Shown here: positions 31,400 through 40,577 of the stretch, one piece after another | Position numbering within the stretch: position 1 is the stretch's first letter | Layout of the letters: every line of letters starts with the position of its first letter | Assembly: GCA_937936325.1 (NCBI GenBank) | Contig: CALGWV010000077.1 | Span: 1 to 42,865 of the forward strand | DNA: 42,865 nt | Reading direction: 5' to 3' | From: an uncultured Bdellovibrionales bacterium | GTDB taxonomy: Bacteria; Bdellovibrionota; Bdellovibrionia; Bdellovibrionales; UBA1609 | Program-made: the position numbers and the translations under genes | Notes under the pieces: model-generated | Told to the model about the DNA's origin: nothing | Database searches by the model: none | The model's input: the letters and a program-made list of their open reading frames with translations, nothing else

Positions 31400-33448
31400 A
31401 TGATAATACAGATTGGTTTAATTGCTCCAGCAATTGGAGCTGTTGGACTTTTAATAGCTTTAATGACTTACATGAACCTATTAAAACTCCCTGTCGGTAC
31501 AGAAAAAATGAAAAGCATCGGTGAAGAAATTCACAAAGGGGCTATGAGTTTTCTCAAGGCCGAGTACAAGCTTTTAGTTTTTTTCGTTATTGGTATCGCT
31601 CTACTTCTTCTTTGGCGCTTTGGAGTTCCAACTACAGCCGCTTTTATTACTGGTGCTTTTTGTTCAGGTTTGGCTGGATTTTTAGGGATGAAAGCCGCCA
31701 CTAGGACTAATGTTCGTACGGCCGCTGCCGCTAAAGACCACGGTGAAGGTAAAGCTCTCCTTACTGCCTTCCAAGGTGGAGCTGTGATGGGGCTTTGTGT
31801 GGCCAGTCTTGGCTTAATTGGTCTTGGTATTTTCTTTCATTTCTATGGACAGTATGTAGCCACTGTTGGAGTCATTTCCGGATTTTCAATGGGAGCCTCT
31901 TCAATTGCTCTTTTTGCTCGTGTTGGTGGAGGTATTTTTACCAAAGCTGCAGATGTGGGCGCTGATCTCGTTGGAAAAATCGAAGCTGGAATTCCAGAAG
32001 ATGATCCTAGAAACCCAGGAGTGATTGCCGATAATGTGGGTGACAATGTGGGTGATGTTGCAGGAATGGGTGCTGATATTTTTGAGTCCTATGTTGGAGC
32101 CATGGTGGCCTCTGTGGCCATTGCCGCCACCTTAGGTGCTGCTCAAGTCGGGGAACTGTTTACAGGGGAAAATGGACGCTTAATGCTTATGAGCCTTCCT
32201 CTGACACTTTCAGTATTGGGTTTAATATCTTCTATCATTGGTATTCAGGGGATGAATATTTTTAAAAAAATGCACCCCGCCCATGCTCTTAACATGTCTG
32301 TAATTTCAGCCACTGTGATCTTTCTGGCGCTAGCCTTGAGCGTGATGATGAGCTTTGGATATTCATTAAATCTTTTTTGGGCCATTGTTGCCGGTTCACT
32401 GGCAGGTTTAGCCATTGGACACATCACTGAATACTATACAGCTAAGGGCCCTGTCTTTAAAATTGTAGAAGCTTCAAAAACAGGACCTGCCACAAACATC
32501 ATTCAAGGTATTGCTGTAGGTTTAGAATCTTGCGCTTTACCTCTCCTTGTTATCTGTCTTGCCATTTATGCCTCTTTCACTTTTGGTGGACTTTACGGGA
32601 TCGCAATGTCAGCCGTGGGAATGTTGGCCACAGTGGGTGTCACTATGTCTGTAGATGCCTATGGACCTGTTGCTGATAACGCTGGTGGTATCTCTGAAAT
32701 GGCTGGACTTGGACCTGAAGTTCGTAAAATTACTGATGGCTTAGATGCTATCGGAAATACAACTGCTGCCATTGGAAAAGGTTTTGCTGTTGGATCTGCA
32801 GCCTTAACGGCCTTGGCTCTTTTTGTTGCTTATGGACAGAGCATTGATTTTGTTAGAGCTCAAAATAACCTTCCTCCCATTGTGATTGATATTTTAAACC
32901 CGCATGTTGTGATCGGTCTTTTTATTGGAGCTGTTATTCCTCTCCTTGCTGGAGCCATGACTATGACTTCTGTGGGTAAAGCTGCGGCACAAATGGTCAC
33001 TGAAATTCGTCGTCAGTTTAAAGAAATCCCAGGACTCCTTGAGGGAACGGGAAAACCAGACACAGTAAGGTGTGTGGAAATTTCAACTAATGCGGCCTTA
33101 AAAGAAATGATCCCACCAGGAGTTTTAGCTGCAGCGTCTCCGGTAGTTGTAGGATTCTTGCTAGGACCTGCTTCACTTGGTGGAATGTTAGCTGGAGCCA
33201 CTCTAGTTGGTGTTGTTCTCGCTCTTTTTATGTCTAATGCTGGTGGTGCTTGGGATAACGCAAAAAAAGCCATTGAAAAAGGCGATGCCAAAGGACTCAG
33301 CAAAGGAAGCGTGGCTCATAATGCTGCCGTAGTTGGTGATACTGTTGGAGATCCCTTCAAAGATACAACTGGACCTGCCATGAATATTCTTATTAAATTA
33401 ATGTCTATTGTGGCTCTTATCATTGCTCCATTGATTGCCCTAATTTAA
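31400..33448 (+). CDS. hppA: Membrane-bound ion-translocating pyrophosphatase
   Basis: A 682-residue protein with about 16 hydrophobic helices. The substrate and magnesium site is [20 protein letters not shown] followed by [16 protein letters not shown] and [14 protein letters not shown]. The C-terminal second site has [11 protein letters not shown] and [17 protein letters not shown]. It couples pyrophosphate hydrolysis to pumping of H+ or Na+. In [15 protein letters not shown] an Ala stands where potassium-independent enzymes have Lys, so the potassium-dependent class is indicated. The start has AAGGAGAAG upstream. A strong terminator follows. Confidence 0.96.
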   Translation: MIIQIGLIAPAIGAVGLLIALMTYMNLLKLPVGTEKMKSIGEEIHKGAMSFLKAEYKLLVFFVIGIALLLLWRFGVPTTAAFITGAFCSGLAGFLGMKAATRTNVRTAAAAKDHGEGKALLTAFQGGAVMGLCVASLGLIGLGIFFHFYGQYVATVGVISGFSMGASSIALFARVGGGIFTKAADVGADLVGKIEAGIPEDDPRNPGVIADNVGDNVGDVAGMGADIFESYVGAMVASVAIAATLGAAQVGELFTGENGRLMLMSLPLTLSVLGLISSIIGIQGMNIFKKMHPAHALNMSVISATVIFLALALSVMMSFGYSLNLFWAIVAGSLAGLAIGHITEYYTAKGPVFKIVEASKTGPATNIIQGIAVGLESCALPLLVICLAIYASFTFGGLYGIAMSAVGMLATVGVTMSVDAYGPVADNAGGISEMAGLGPEVRKITDGLDAIGNTTAAIGKGFAVGSAALTALALFVAYGQSIDFVRAQNNLPPIVIDILNPHVVIGLFIGAVIPLLAGAMTMTSVGKAAAQMVTEIRRQFKEIPGLLEGTGKPDTVRCVEISTNAALKEMIPPGVLAAASPVVVGFLLGPASLGGMLAGATLVGVVLALFMSNAGGAWDNAKKAIEKGDAKGLSKGSVAHNAAVVGDTVGDPFKDTTGPAMNILIKLMSIVALIIAPLIALI

Positions 33449-33477
33449 AAAATTAGATTAAAAATCGATACCTTAGG

Positions 33478-33511
33478 AAAGCCAGACTCTTCATCCAGTC
33501 TGGCTTTTTTT
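33478..33511 (+). terminator. Intrinsic terminator after hppA
   Basis: AAAGCCAGACT (33478-33488) pairs with AGTCTGGCTTT (33496-33506) and continues into a T-run to 33511. The A-run on its left would let it work in both directions. Confidence 0.92.
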
Positions 33512-33608
33512 ACTTTTAATACCTGCTCCTTTATTTTATCGTCAATAAATTTTATTCTTAGGCCTATGTCTTCCAATAATGGAGGGTGAGAATTTAAGGA
33601 GTTAAATT

Positions 33609-34052
33609 ATGGGTTTTTTCGATTTTATATCTGAAAAAGGAGCACAGCTTTTTGGAATCGGTACTGCAAACGCTGATGAAAAAGCAAATAATATTGTTGA
33701 GTATGTTAACAAATTCAATTTTCCAGTTGAAAACTTACTCGTAAACGTAGAAGGCGACACCGCTGTTGTCACTGGAACTACAGATGAAACAGACACAGCA
33801 GAAAGAGTCATACTGGCAGTCGGAAACGTTGAAGGAATATCTAAAGTTGATGACCAAATCACTGTGAGAAACCCTGCTGGACAAACTCGTTTTTACACTG
33901 TTAAAAGTGGTGATTCATTATCTAAAATTTCAAAAGAATTTTACGGGGACCCTATGAAATACCCTGTGATTTTTGAGGCCAACAAACCTATGCTGACTCA
34001 TCCAGATAAAATATACCCTGGACAAGCACTTAGAATTCCATTTGAACATTAA
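33609..34052 (+). CDS. kbp: LysM and BON domain protein, Kbp (YgaU)-like
   Basis: A 147-residue protein. A BON domain at about 25-90 (NIVEYVNKFNFPVENL and GDTAVVTGTTDE) is followed by a LysM domain at about 93-146 (RFYTVKSGDSLSKISKEFYG and KIYPGQALRIP). This order and length match E. coli Kbp/YgaU, a cytoplasmic potassium-binding protein. There is no signal peptide, in keeping with that. Strong AAGGAG site. It follows the pyrophosphatase gene but has its own transcript after a terminator. Confidence 0.92.
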   Translation: MGFFDFISEKGAQLFGIGTANADEKANNIVEYVNKFNFPVENLLVNVEGDTAVVTGTTDETDTAERVILAVGNVEGISKVDDQITVRNPAGQTRFYTVKSGDSLSKISKEFYGDPMKYPVIFEANKPMLTHPDKIYPGQALRIPFEH

Positions 34053-34066
34053 TTTTGTATCTTATT

Positions 34067-34100
34067 CAACAACTACTCTATTTAAGGTTAGTAGTTGTTG
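34067..34100. terminator. Hairpin after kbp-like gene
   Basis: CAACAACTACT (34067-34077) pairs perfectly with AGTAGTTGTTG (34090-34100) around a 12-base loop. There is no T-run, but its place 15 bases after the stop suggests a terminator or mRNA 3' end. Confidence 0.5.
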
Positions 34101-34125
34101 ACTGACCAATAATGATGATTATTTA

Positions 34126-34303
34126 GGGTGTGTCGACAATTCATCTAGCTACTCCGACCTCGAGATCCTGTAATTTTGAACTGTGCTCAAGAATTTTTTA
34201 ATCAAAGTGGCCTTAGCCACGTTTCACAAAAAATTCTCTGCGCTCAACTCAAAATTTTTGGCTTTCGAGCTCTCGCTATGCCAGATGAATTGTCAACACA
34301 CCC
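34126..34303. repeat. TA-flanked palindromic element, copy B
   Basis: A 178-bp palindrome spanning its full length, with TA at 34124-34125 and 34304-34305. The outer arms GGGTGTGTCGACAATTCATCT and its inverse differ at one base. The centre is the perfect hairpin GTGGC-CTTA-GCCAC near 34215, with scattered mismatches between. Short open frames inside it are by-products of the repeat. The ends resemble those of elements C and D more than A. The stretch from 34306 to the IS holds nothing else that I can identify. Confidence 0.75.
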
Positions 34304-34632
34304 TAAAGAAACAAAAACCTGTCAAAAACTTAACATTAACCTGTTCCATGACTTTAAACTCCTTCTCTTAAATGTTTTTTGCTTTATTTTTAATCAAAAA
34401 GTGATCCGCAATTTTCATTTGCTATCTTTAAATATTTTAGAGATGAGCTTCTCAACTCACACAGGCCATTTCTTAGCACCAAACACTCATGGAATGATAT
34501 AGAGCTACAGCTCATGATATCAGCCATAAAAAATATTTATCATATAGCATGAATATATCAATTATATCTATTCGTTTAAATAATACATTCTAATGGTAAT
34601 ACTCCCATTTTTAGGAGTGAGAATGAGTAGAG

Positions 34633-35460
34633 CTATCCTGCTTGTTTAAGTTTCATGGATGGAGTAACTCCACCCAAGGCCATACTAGGTCTGTTATTAT
34701 TATATTGCCAAAGCCACTGAGTGACATAAATTTGAGCTTGATCCAAACTCTCAAATACATTCTGGTTCAGAAGCTCTCCTCTCATCGTTCGGTTAAACCT
34801 CTCAACATAGGCATTTTGCTGAGGATTTCCTGGCTGGATAAATATCAACTCAATGTTTCGATCTTCGGCCCACTTCTGAAAAGCTACGCTTATCATCTCA
34901 GGTCCATTATCACAGCGAATTTTGTCGGGCTTTCCTTTTTGCTCAATCATTTGATCAAGCTCTCTTGTAATTCTTTGACCGAGAAGTGAAAAATCAACTG
35001 CTGAGCCTACAGCCTCACGATTAAAATCATCAAGCACATTAAAAACTCGGAAATTTCGTCCACATAAAAGTTGATCATGCATAAAGTCTATCGACCAGGT
35101 CTCACAGGCCTTTTGAGGCACTTCAAGCATTTCAGGGATAAGTCTCAAAATTCTTTTTTTAGGCTTTATACGGAGGTTTAGCTCTAATTCACAATAAATC
35201 CTATAAACACGTTTATGATTAAATTTCACCCCCAATACATTTCTCATATGCAAAAAACATAGTTTAAAACCCCAATACTTATGCTCTTTGGTCAGATCTA
35301 AAAGTTTATCAGCAATAACCTGATTGTCATCGTCATTTTTCTGCTCGTAGTAAAAGCAACTCTGACTGATACCAAAAGCAGCACAGCTAAGACGAATAGA
35401 AACACCTTGAGCTTTTACAGCTTGTTTGGCCATCTTCTTCCGTGAAGATGGCTTTACCAC
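34633..35460 (-). CDS. IS3-family transposase OrfB
   Basis: A 275-residue integrase-core transposase. The DDE triad is visible as Asp in WSIDFMHD, Asp in RCDNGPE and Glu in [14 protein letters not shown]. An HTH_21-type region ([16 protein letters not shown]) precedes it. The GTG at 35460 lies at the frameshift site, so the working product is probably the OrfAB fusion rather than OrfB alone. The frame is complete and shows no inactivating change. Confidence 0.92.
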   Translation of the reverse strand: MVKPSSRKKMAKQAVKAQGVSIRLSCAAFGISQSCFYYEQKNDDDNQVIADKLLDLTKEHKYWGFKLCFLHMRNVLGVKFNHKRVYRIYCELELNLRIKPKKRILRLIPEMLEVPQKACETWSIDFMHDQLLCGRNFRVFNVLDDFNREAVGSAVDFSLLGQRITRELDQMIEQKGKPDKIRCDNGPEMISVAFQKWAEDRNIELIFIQPGNPQQNAYVERFNRTMRGELLNQNVFESLDQAQIYVTQWLWQYNNNRPSMALGGVTPSMKLKQAG

Positions 35461-35720
35461 TTTTTTTCTAGGGCCTCCTGGACGATCTCAGCTTTAATGC
35501 GTTCTTCAGCATACATTTTCTCAAGACGCTTGTTCTCTGCTCGTAGAGCTCGAACCTCGACCATGAGTGAAGCATCCATACCAGAGTATTTTGAGCGCCA
35601 TTTGTAAAAAGTAGCATTGCTAATGTTGTGGGTGCGACACAGCTCTGTCACAGGGGTTCCAGTTTCTGCTTGCTTGAGTATCGATAATATCTGAGCATCT
35701 GTGAATTTTGACTTTTTCAT
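35454..35720 (-). CDS. IS3-family OrfA
   Basis: An 88-residue helix-turn-helix protein ([38 protein letters not shown]) with a C-terminal leucine-zipper-like helix. It has AAGGAG before the ATG. It ends with GAA AAA AAG TGG TAA, which places the classical slippery heptamer A AAA AAG in the correct frame. A -1 slip then reads GTG GTA AAG into orfB. Confidence 0.92.
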   Translation of the reverse strand: MKKSKFTDAQILSILKQAETGTPVTELCRTHNISNATFYKWRSKYSGMDASLMVEVRALRAENKRLEKMYAEERIKAEIVQEALEKKW

Positions 35721-35804
35721 CCTGTTTCTCCTTGTGAAGTCTTACAGGATCTCTCTACTTTTAAACACTTCTTTTTTGTGGGGGTATTACCGGGACAGAC
35801 TCTA

Positions 35805-35985
35805 GAGAGCACTGACGTTTCGTTAAGTCATTAAAAAAACGACCTCAAGTCAAAACTAAAGTGGATGCTGCCAAAATAATCCCGACTTAGTTACGACTCA
35901 AACCTTCACTTCATTTTGTCTGTATACTCTTTACTTTCTCGTGAGCTCATTTTTTCGTTTACCTTAAAGAAACGTCAATACACCC
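35805..35985. repeat. TA-flanked palindromic element, copy C
   Basis: A 181-bp imperfect palindrome with TA at 35803-35804 and 35986-35987. The right end, inverted, reads GGGTGTATTGACGTTTCTTTAAGG. The left end reads GAGAGCACTGACGTTTCGTTAAG. Arms continue with lower identity to an inner AAGTG/CACTT stem. It starts about 13 bases beyond the IS right end and fills the gap before the ferredoxin gene. Confidence 0.6.
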
Positions 35986-36007
35986 TAGCATTTAGATAAC
36001 ATAATAA

Positions 36008-36280
36008 TTAAACTTCATTTTTCTTTTGGCGAAGGTTTACCATGATATCTTCAAGAGCATACGTTTGGCAGGAGAGTCTTTCATTTTTCTTTTTTTTACG
36101 GCCTTTCCAAAACTCTGACTCAATGGAAGTCTCTTTAGAAACTTCTCCAGATAAAATAAAAACATGACATGTCCCACAAGAGGCGTTACCTCCACACGAA
36201 GACGCAATTTCTATCTCTTTATCTTGAATTATTTCTAATATAGGCTTTGTTAAAGAGGCTTCAAGTTTTATTTTTTTCAT
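36008..36280 (-). CDS. 2Fe-2S ferredoxin
   Basis: A 90-residue plant/adrenodoxin-type ferredoxin. The cluster ligands are C29, C35 and C38 (SSCGGNASCGTCHVF) and C71 (RLSCQTY). It transfers single electrons in the cytoplasm, and the partner is unknown. A KGRKKKKNE insert precedes the last Cys. It follows the rodZ-like gene by 21 bases on the same strand, so cotranscription is likely. Confidence 0.9.
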   Translation of the reverse strand: MKKIKLEASLTKPILEIIQDKEIEIASSCGGNASCGTCHVFILSGEVSKETSIESEFWKGRKKKKNERLSCQTYALEDIMVNLRQKKNEV

Positions 36281-36301
36281 TGAGAAACAACTATATAGAC
36301 A

Positions 36302-37204
36302 CTAGCGCGCTTTAGTGAAATAGAGTCTATTTGATTTTAAAGTATTTTTTAAATTTCTAAACCCATACTTACCATACTTAACTTCAATATTTTCTGAATC
36401 AGAAAAATTGAGAATCATCTTTTTTTGGGCACTTAAAGTGATTTCTTTTTTAGCTTCTAAAGTGTAATTTTTACTCTTTGCATCTTCATCTAGCTGCACG
36501 GAAAAACTTGCTGCCTCTACAGCCCTTACAGAAACTCTTAAATTATTCAAACCAATATACTGAGTCTTAGATTGAATTAACTCTGTTTTCTCCCTCGAAG
36601 TATTTGATGAACTTAAACCTTCAGCAACTTCACCCATTTTATTTTCTAATTCCGGCTTCAAATCTAAAATTAGACTCTTGTCTGCAACTGTCTCTGGGAC
36701 TACTTTTAAGGTTTCAGTCTCTATCTTTAACGAAGATCCTCGCTCCAAAGTTTTACTCTCTATTGGAGATACTGGAGTTTTAATTTTAGAAGTAAAACTA
36801 GAGTTTAAAATCTCAGGCGTAAAAAAATACACCAATCCTATAACGACGGCCAAGCCACCTAAGACCAAAAGAGGCAAAGTTCGATTTGAAAAAGTCACAA
36901 ACGATGGGCTCTCAATAGGTTTTTCCTCAGGCACTTCACGGTTGGTAGGCTGCTGGAAGGGATCTAGCTCTTCAGATATAAATACGTTGAAGGAATGAAC
37001 TAGAGGCTCAGGTTCTATTTTTAAAAGCTCTGAGTAACTTCTTATAAAGCCTTTGACATAGACTGGGCTTGGCAACGAATCATTGTCCTCTTCCTCTATC
37101 GCCCTCAATATTGTTTTGCTTATTTTTAAATGGTTAGATATCTGCTCAATACTTAGATTTTTTTTCTGTCTTTCAATTCTTAATGTTGAACCAAACGAGT
37201 CCAT
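36302..37204 (-). CDS. rodZ: RodZ-like cell-shape protein
   Basis: A 300-residue protein with RodZ architecture. The N-terminal helix-turn-helix (about 1-70: TLRIERQKKNLSIEQISNHL, then VYVKGFIRSYSELLKIEP) is cytoplasmic. One transmembrane segment (about 110-128: LPLLVLGGLAVVIGLVYFF) follows. A linker leads to a C-terminal beta-rich domain (about 220-290). RodZ ties MreB to the membrane for rod shape. It sits between the PilF-like and ferredoxin genes, and a pilF-rodZ pairing is known in other Proteobacteria. Confidence 0.88.
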   Translation of the reverse strand: MDSFGSTLRIERQKKNLSIEQISNHLKISKTILRAIEEEDNDSLPSPVYVKGFIRSYSELLKIEPEPLVHSFNVFISEELDPFQQPTNREVPEEKPIESPSFVTFSNRTLPLLVLGGLAVVIGLVYFFTPEILNSSFTSKIKTPVSPIESKTLERGSSLKIETETLKVVPETVADKSLILDLKPELENKMGEVAEGLSSSNTSREKTELIQSKTQYIGLNNLRVSVRAVEAASFSVQLDEDAKSKNYTLEAKKEITLSAQKKMILNFSDSENIEVKYGKYGFRNLKNTLKSNRLYFTKAR

Positions 37205-37238
37205 GTTTATCCTTCGAGGTTAATGAGAGCCTAAAATT

Positions 37239-37928
37239 CTATCTATTAATTTTTTTCTTTAAAACAATCAATGCTTTTTGAGCTTTAAGTTTATCATCAG
37301 TGGCCACACAAAATTGGGAGGCCCGATTTAATAACACAAAAGATTTTTTAATTTTTTTGTTTTTATAATAAGATTTTGATAAATGATAATTAGCACCACA
37401 GTGATTTTTATCTTGAGTTAGAATTTTTTTAAAATATCTTTCAGATTCTTCTAACCTTCCAAGAGGTCCAGCAGACAAAGCCAATAAATAATGACTTTCT
37501 ATAGGCTTAGGGTATGTAAGGTCTACAACGGATTTTCTTGCTAAACGATAAGCTAGCTTATGCTGCTTTAAGCTTAAAAGTGTTTTAATAAAGTTGTTTC
37601 TAATCTCAGTACTCGTCGCATTTATTTCCAGAGCTGATTGAAAATATTTTACAGCTTGACGATAAGCTCGTCTTTCCATCAGTGCTAATGCCATTTGGTG
37701 ATGAATATCTTCGTTTAGAGGATCTAAAAGAAGAGCTTTTTTAAGCTCAGTTAAAGCTTCAGGGTTTCGATTAGACTGCAGAAGACTTTGAGCCAAATCA
37801 AGATGATGCCTGGCTGTTTTAGCTTGGTCTTTTTTAGAAGAGGCTGAATCTATACTGGCACAGCCTAGAAATAACTGCATTGTCACAAAGGAGCTAAAAA
37901 TAAAAGCTAGCTTTTTCCCATATTCCAT
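37239..37928 (-). CDS. PilF/PilW-like TPR lipoprotein
   Basis: A 229-residue lipoprotein. The signal peptide ends at lipobox FLGC (Cys about 23). About five TPR units follow (HLDLAQSLLQSNRNPEAL, HHQMALALMERRAYRQAV and others). PilF/PilW is the outer-membrane pilotin that assembles type IV pilus secretin. Similarity here is of architecture and context (next to rodZ), so a pilotin role is probable, not proved. A 34-base gap separates it from rodZ. Confidence 0.75.
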   Translation of the reverse strand: MEYGKKLAFIFSSFVTMQLFLGCASIDSASSKKDQAKTARHHLDLAQSLLQSNRNPEALTELKKALLLDPLNEDIHHQMALALMERRAYRQAVKYFQSALEINATSTEIRNNFIKTLLSLKQHKLAYRLARKSVVDLTYPKPIESHYLLALSAGPLGRLEESERYFKKILTQDKNHCGANYHLSKSYYKNKKIKKSFVLLNRASQFCVATDDKLKAQKALIVLKKKINR

Positions 37929-38189
37929 AAATTATCCCCCTCAGAATTTGGAGCATACAGTTTTCAAAAGGTATTTTTAAAAGTATATACGTAAAAAAAG
38001 GTTTATTGTAGTGCACGCACCTGTATTGAGCTTACTTTAGATTATGAACACTCGTGTTGCACAGCGATCTTTTTGATCAAATTACTTTGAGAATTTGAAT
38101 ACTTCGCAGTGCTCATTTGAATAGGAACAACTCTGATTTATGAATTCTGTTTGGTTGCAGAAAGAGTGAAGGAGTTTTTAGTAGTTACC
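37929..38189. other. Intergenic region with weak inverted similarity
   Basis: A 261-base gap between the PilF-like gene and the small lipoprotein gene. Segments near 38020-38060 and 38090-38130 show weak inverted similarity, with a small GATC-TTTTT-GATC hairpin between them. It could be a decayed palindromic element, but the match is too poor to call. Confidence 0.25.
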
Positions 38190-38642
38190 TTAATAAGAGG
38201 TCGATAGGGCCTTTTTGGCTTTATTGATCTGGTCTTGAAGACCTAAATGGTAAACTTGAGTTTGAGTCAGGTTTTTTTGGCCTGAGGTGGTATTGCTGAT
38301 GATCAAAACAACTTTCTTATACAAGGTTGAAACTTCCATAATTTCTTTATGTTCACCATCAATGAACTTTGCTCTTTTTTTAGATAACTCTATATATTGA
38401 TTCTGGTTATTTTTGCCTAGCCACCGAATCTCAATGCTCTCGACATAAGAGTTATCTTTAACGCTCACCTTTGCTTCAATTGTCTCCGAAGAAGCTGACG
38501 AAGTCAGCTTAGTCATGTCAATTCTAAAGGGAGACTTCATTTTTGAAGCTAAGTAAGATTTTTGTTTTTCAAAATTTCTATTGGACTGTGAACATGCACT
38601 AATAAAAAGTGAAAGTGAGACTAAGACTATAAACTTGAACAT
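38190..38642 (-). CDS. Small lipoprotein of unknown function
   Basis: A 150-residue lipoprotein with signal peptide MFKFIVLVSLSLFISAC, Cys17 lipidated. The mature part looks like one beta-sandwich (KVSVKDNSYVESIEIRWLGK and KKVVLIISNTT). I do not recognise a family. Its start overlaps the end of the HExxH lipoprotein gene by 16 bases, so the two are expressed together and may act together outside the inner membrane. Confidence 0.7.
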   Translation of the reverse strand: MFKFIVLVSLSLFISACSQSNRNFEKQKSYLASKMKSPFRIDMTKLTSSASSETIEAKVSVKDNSYVESIEIRWLGKNNQNQYIELSKKRAKFIDGEHKEIMEVSTLYKKVVLIISNTTSGQKNLTQTQVYHLGLQDQINKAKKALSTSY

Positions 38643-40390
38643 AAACCACTCCCCGAAATCTCCAAACTATATTCTACCACAGCTTGAAGATCTGTTAGCC
38701 CTGCAACATGAATATTGACCATATAGTTCCCAGGCTCTAAAGCCCCAATATATACAGTTTCCGACTCCAAATCCAAGGGTGCGGCCGATATATTATCCCC
38801 TTGAGATAGCCCAACAATATTTGATAAATCTCCGAGCCTATAATTTTCGCTTAAAAGGTATAAATCTAAATCTACCTTTCCACCAGAAGTGGTTTTGTGG
38901 TTCAACCTTAAAGTCAAAGGGCCACCTGTATGAGTATATAGCTTAAAATCATTGTTCTGGAGTAAATGAGCCTGACTGAATTGCCCTGTATTATTTTCAA
39001 AAAATGGGGCTTCCATATTGAAAGTTTCAGATGTGATACAACTTGAAAGCCTTTGGCCATATTGTTCACGATCAGTGAGCTGATACTCTTGGGACCTCAA
39101 TGTGGAGAGGTCATTTTCAGGTGTTGGATTGGGGTTGAGTTCTTGTTGGAATTGATGAAAGAGACTCATCGACTGAAATACAGAATCCACTTTTCCAAAA
39201 GCTTGATCTCCTGTCAGAATAGACCAAAAATTTAAAAATCCACCTTTTGTAAACTGATCGCCCACTTCAAAAGGGGTGTCATCATGATAATCCCAAAGTA
39301 ATCTAGCCACACTAAACTCTCTAAATTCACCCTCACCTGGTAGTACGGGAATATCATTTTCTTGATTCTCAAGAGAGAAGTCCGCTACTAAAGACTGGTT
39401 ACCCTGTGAATTTCCAATTGTATCTAGCACTCTATTTACTCCAAGAATAGCTCCTTGAAAAAACTGTGCGGCCCCTTCACTCCAAGCCAGCCTCGGGTCA
39501 ATGATCTCATTCCCACTATGTTGTCCACCTTGTTGGGCCAAAACACCAGTGCTATGTTCAATAAAATGAAAGTATTCATGGAGAATTATGGATTCGTCAA
39601 AATGGTCTGTATCTGAGAAATTAACATCTCCATCGACACCGCCAAGTATGAAAAGTCTTGTGGTACCTGGAACATTAAAAGATAGAATAATATTTTGAGA
39701 ATAATACACACCGGGATTAAAACCCTTTTCCCAAAAAACTTCTACTTTAGGAAGTCCCGTAGAAACATCCATACAATTAAAAAAACAACCTGAAGTTTGA
39801 GCCTTTAAGAATTCATTGGCTTTAAGAAGGGTATCCAGAATACTAAAAGCCCCGGCCTCAAGACTTCCAGTCGCTGGAGCTACAAGATTCCGTGTAACAG
39901 CACCAGATTGGCTCACAAAGCTCTGTTTAATCTCATAAACATAGTTAGTGTCAGGAGATAACATGACACTGGCTTTTAAATAATTATTGAAAGATCTTGA
40001 ATAAACCCGAACCTCATAAGATGTATTCAGAGCCGGAAGCTCTAGATCAAAATTCCCATTTTGATCTGTCTCTCCACACTGCACCTGTTGATTTGTGGCT
40101 AAATTGAACACACGTACTTCTGCATGCCGAATGGGTTTTGTCTGACTAGAAACATCGCCCAAGCCTTTAGTGCTGGCAGTATAAACCAATGGGCGAAACT
40201 GAAAACTCGCCAAACCTGTAATGCGAGCCCCTGTTCCAAAGCTAGCATTAGGTAACTGGCAGTAAGTGGCTTCAGCAGGGCCCTGGGCATAAAGAGTGGT
40301 TCTAGAATTTAAAGAGTCCAGAACATTGTTGCTGACAAAAAAGCTGCCGCACGAAGTGAGCAAAAAAAATACAGAAATTTTGACGACCAT
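38627..40390 (-). CDS. HExxH lipoprotein, putative zinc metalloprotease
   Basis: About 587 residues from the ATG at 40390. MVVKISVFFLLTSC forms a short lipoprotein signal. A GTG at 40477 is in frame but would place 29 residues before the signal. Residues about 88-130 look like a carboxypeptidase-regulatory beta-sandwich (AEVRVFNLATNQQVQCGETD). HEYFHFIEH at about 271-279 is an HExxH zinc site, and EWSEGAAQF-like SEGAAQFFQG may supply the third ligand. The last 110 residues resemble a pre-peptidase C-terminal domain. A secreted protease is likely; the substrate is unknown. Followed by a coupled small lipoprotein. Confidence 0.72.
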   Translation of the reverse strand: MVVKISVFFLLTSCGSFFVSNNVLDSLNSRTTLYAQGPAEATYCQLPNASFGTGARITGLASFQFRPLVYTASTKGLGDVSSQTKPIRHAEVRVFNLATNQQVQCGETDQNGNFDLELPALNTSYEVRVYSRSFNNYLKASVMLSPDTNYVYEIKQSFVSQSGAVTRNLVAPATGSLEAGAFSILDTLLKANEFLKAQTSGCFFNCMDVSTGLPKVEVFWEKGFNPGVYYSQNIILSFNVPGTTRLFILGGVDGDVNFSDTDHFDESIILHEYFHFIEHSTGVLAQQGGQHSGNEIIDPRLAWSEGAAQFFQGAILGVNRVLDTIGNSQGNQSLVADFSLENQENDIPVLPGEGEFREFSVARLLWDYHDDTPFEVGDQFTKGGFLNFWSILTGDQAFGKVDSVFQSMSLFHQFQQELNPNPTPENDLSTLRSQEYQLTDREQYGQRLSSCITSETFNMEAPFFENNTGQFSQAHLLQNNDFKLYTHTGGPLTLRLNHKTTSGGKVDLDLYLLSENYRLGDLSNIVGLSQGDNISAAPLDLESETVYIGALEPGNYMVNIHVAGLTDLQAVVEYSLEISGSGLCSSL

Positions 40391-40577
40391 GGAACGCCAC
40401 AAATTTTGTCCATTATATATAAGGACAGAATTTGCATTAATATAGGTTCGTAGGGACTTCACAAAAAAATATTTCACAATTATTATTCGGTATATTTGAA
40501 AAATAATCTAGAGAAAACTCAAGCTTGTTGTATCAAACTCATACAATGGAATTTAAACTTAAGGAGTGAAGTCACTA

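Larger units (their letters stand above)
34594..35792 (-). mobile_element. IS3-family insertion sequence, apparently intact
   Basis: About 1.2 kb with two overlapping reverse-strand genes, orfA and orfB. The ends read GGTAATACTCCCA on the left (from 34595) and, inverted, GGTAATACCCCCA on the right (to 35791), followed by weaker similarity. Family likeness is to the IS407-type branch of IS3. No clear target duplication is visible, so the exact edges are uncertain by a few bases. It lies between palindromic elements B and C. Confidence 0.85.

Noticed and set aside
31843-33303. Long reverse-strand open frames within hppA
   Set aside because: They are antisense shadows of a strongly conserved coding sequence.
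34176-34502. Two overlapping open frames inside and after element B
   Set aside because: They are by-products of the palindrome, with no start signals and low-complexity translations.
34594-35792. Composite transposon bounded by elements B and C
   Set aside because: B and C each carry their own TA borders and are not identical. No cargo other than the IS lies between them.
37929-38189. A sixth palindromic element
   Set aside because: Inverted similarity between the flanks is weak, the ends do not match the others and TA borders are not evident. Kept only as a note.
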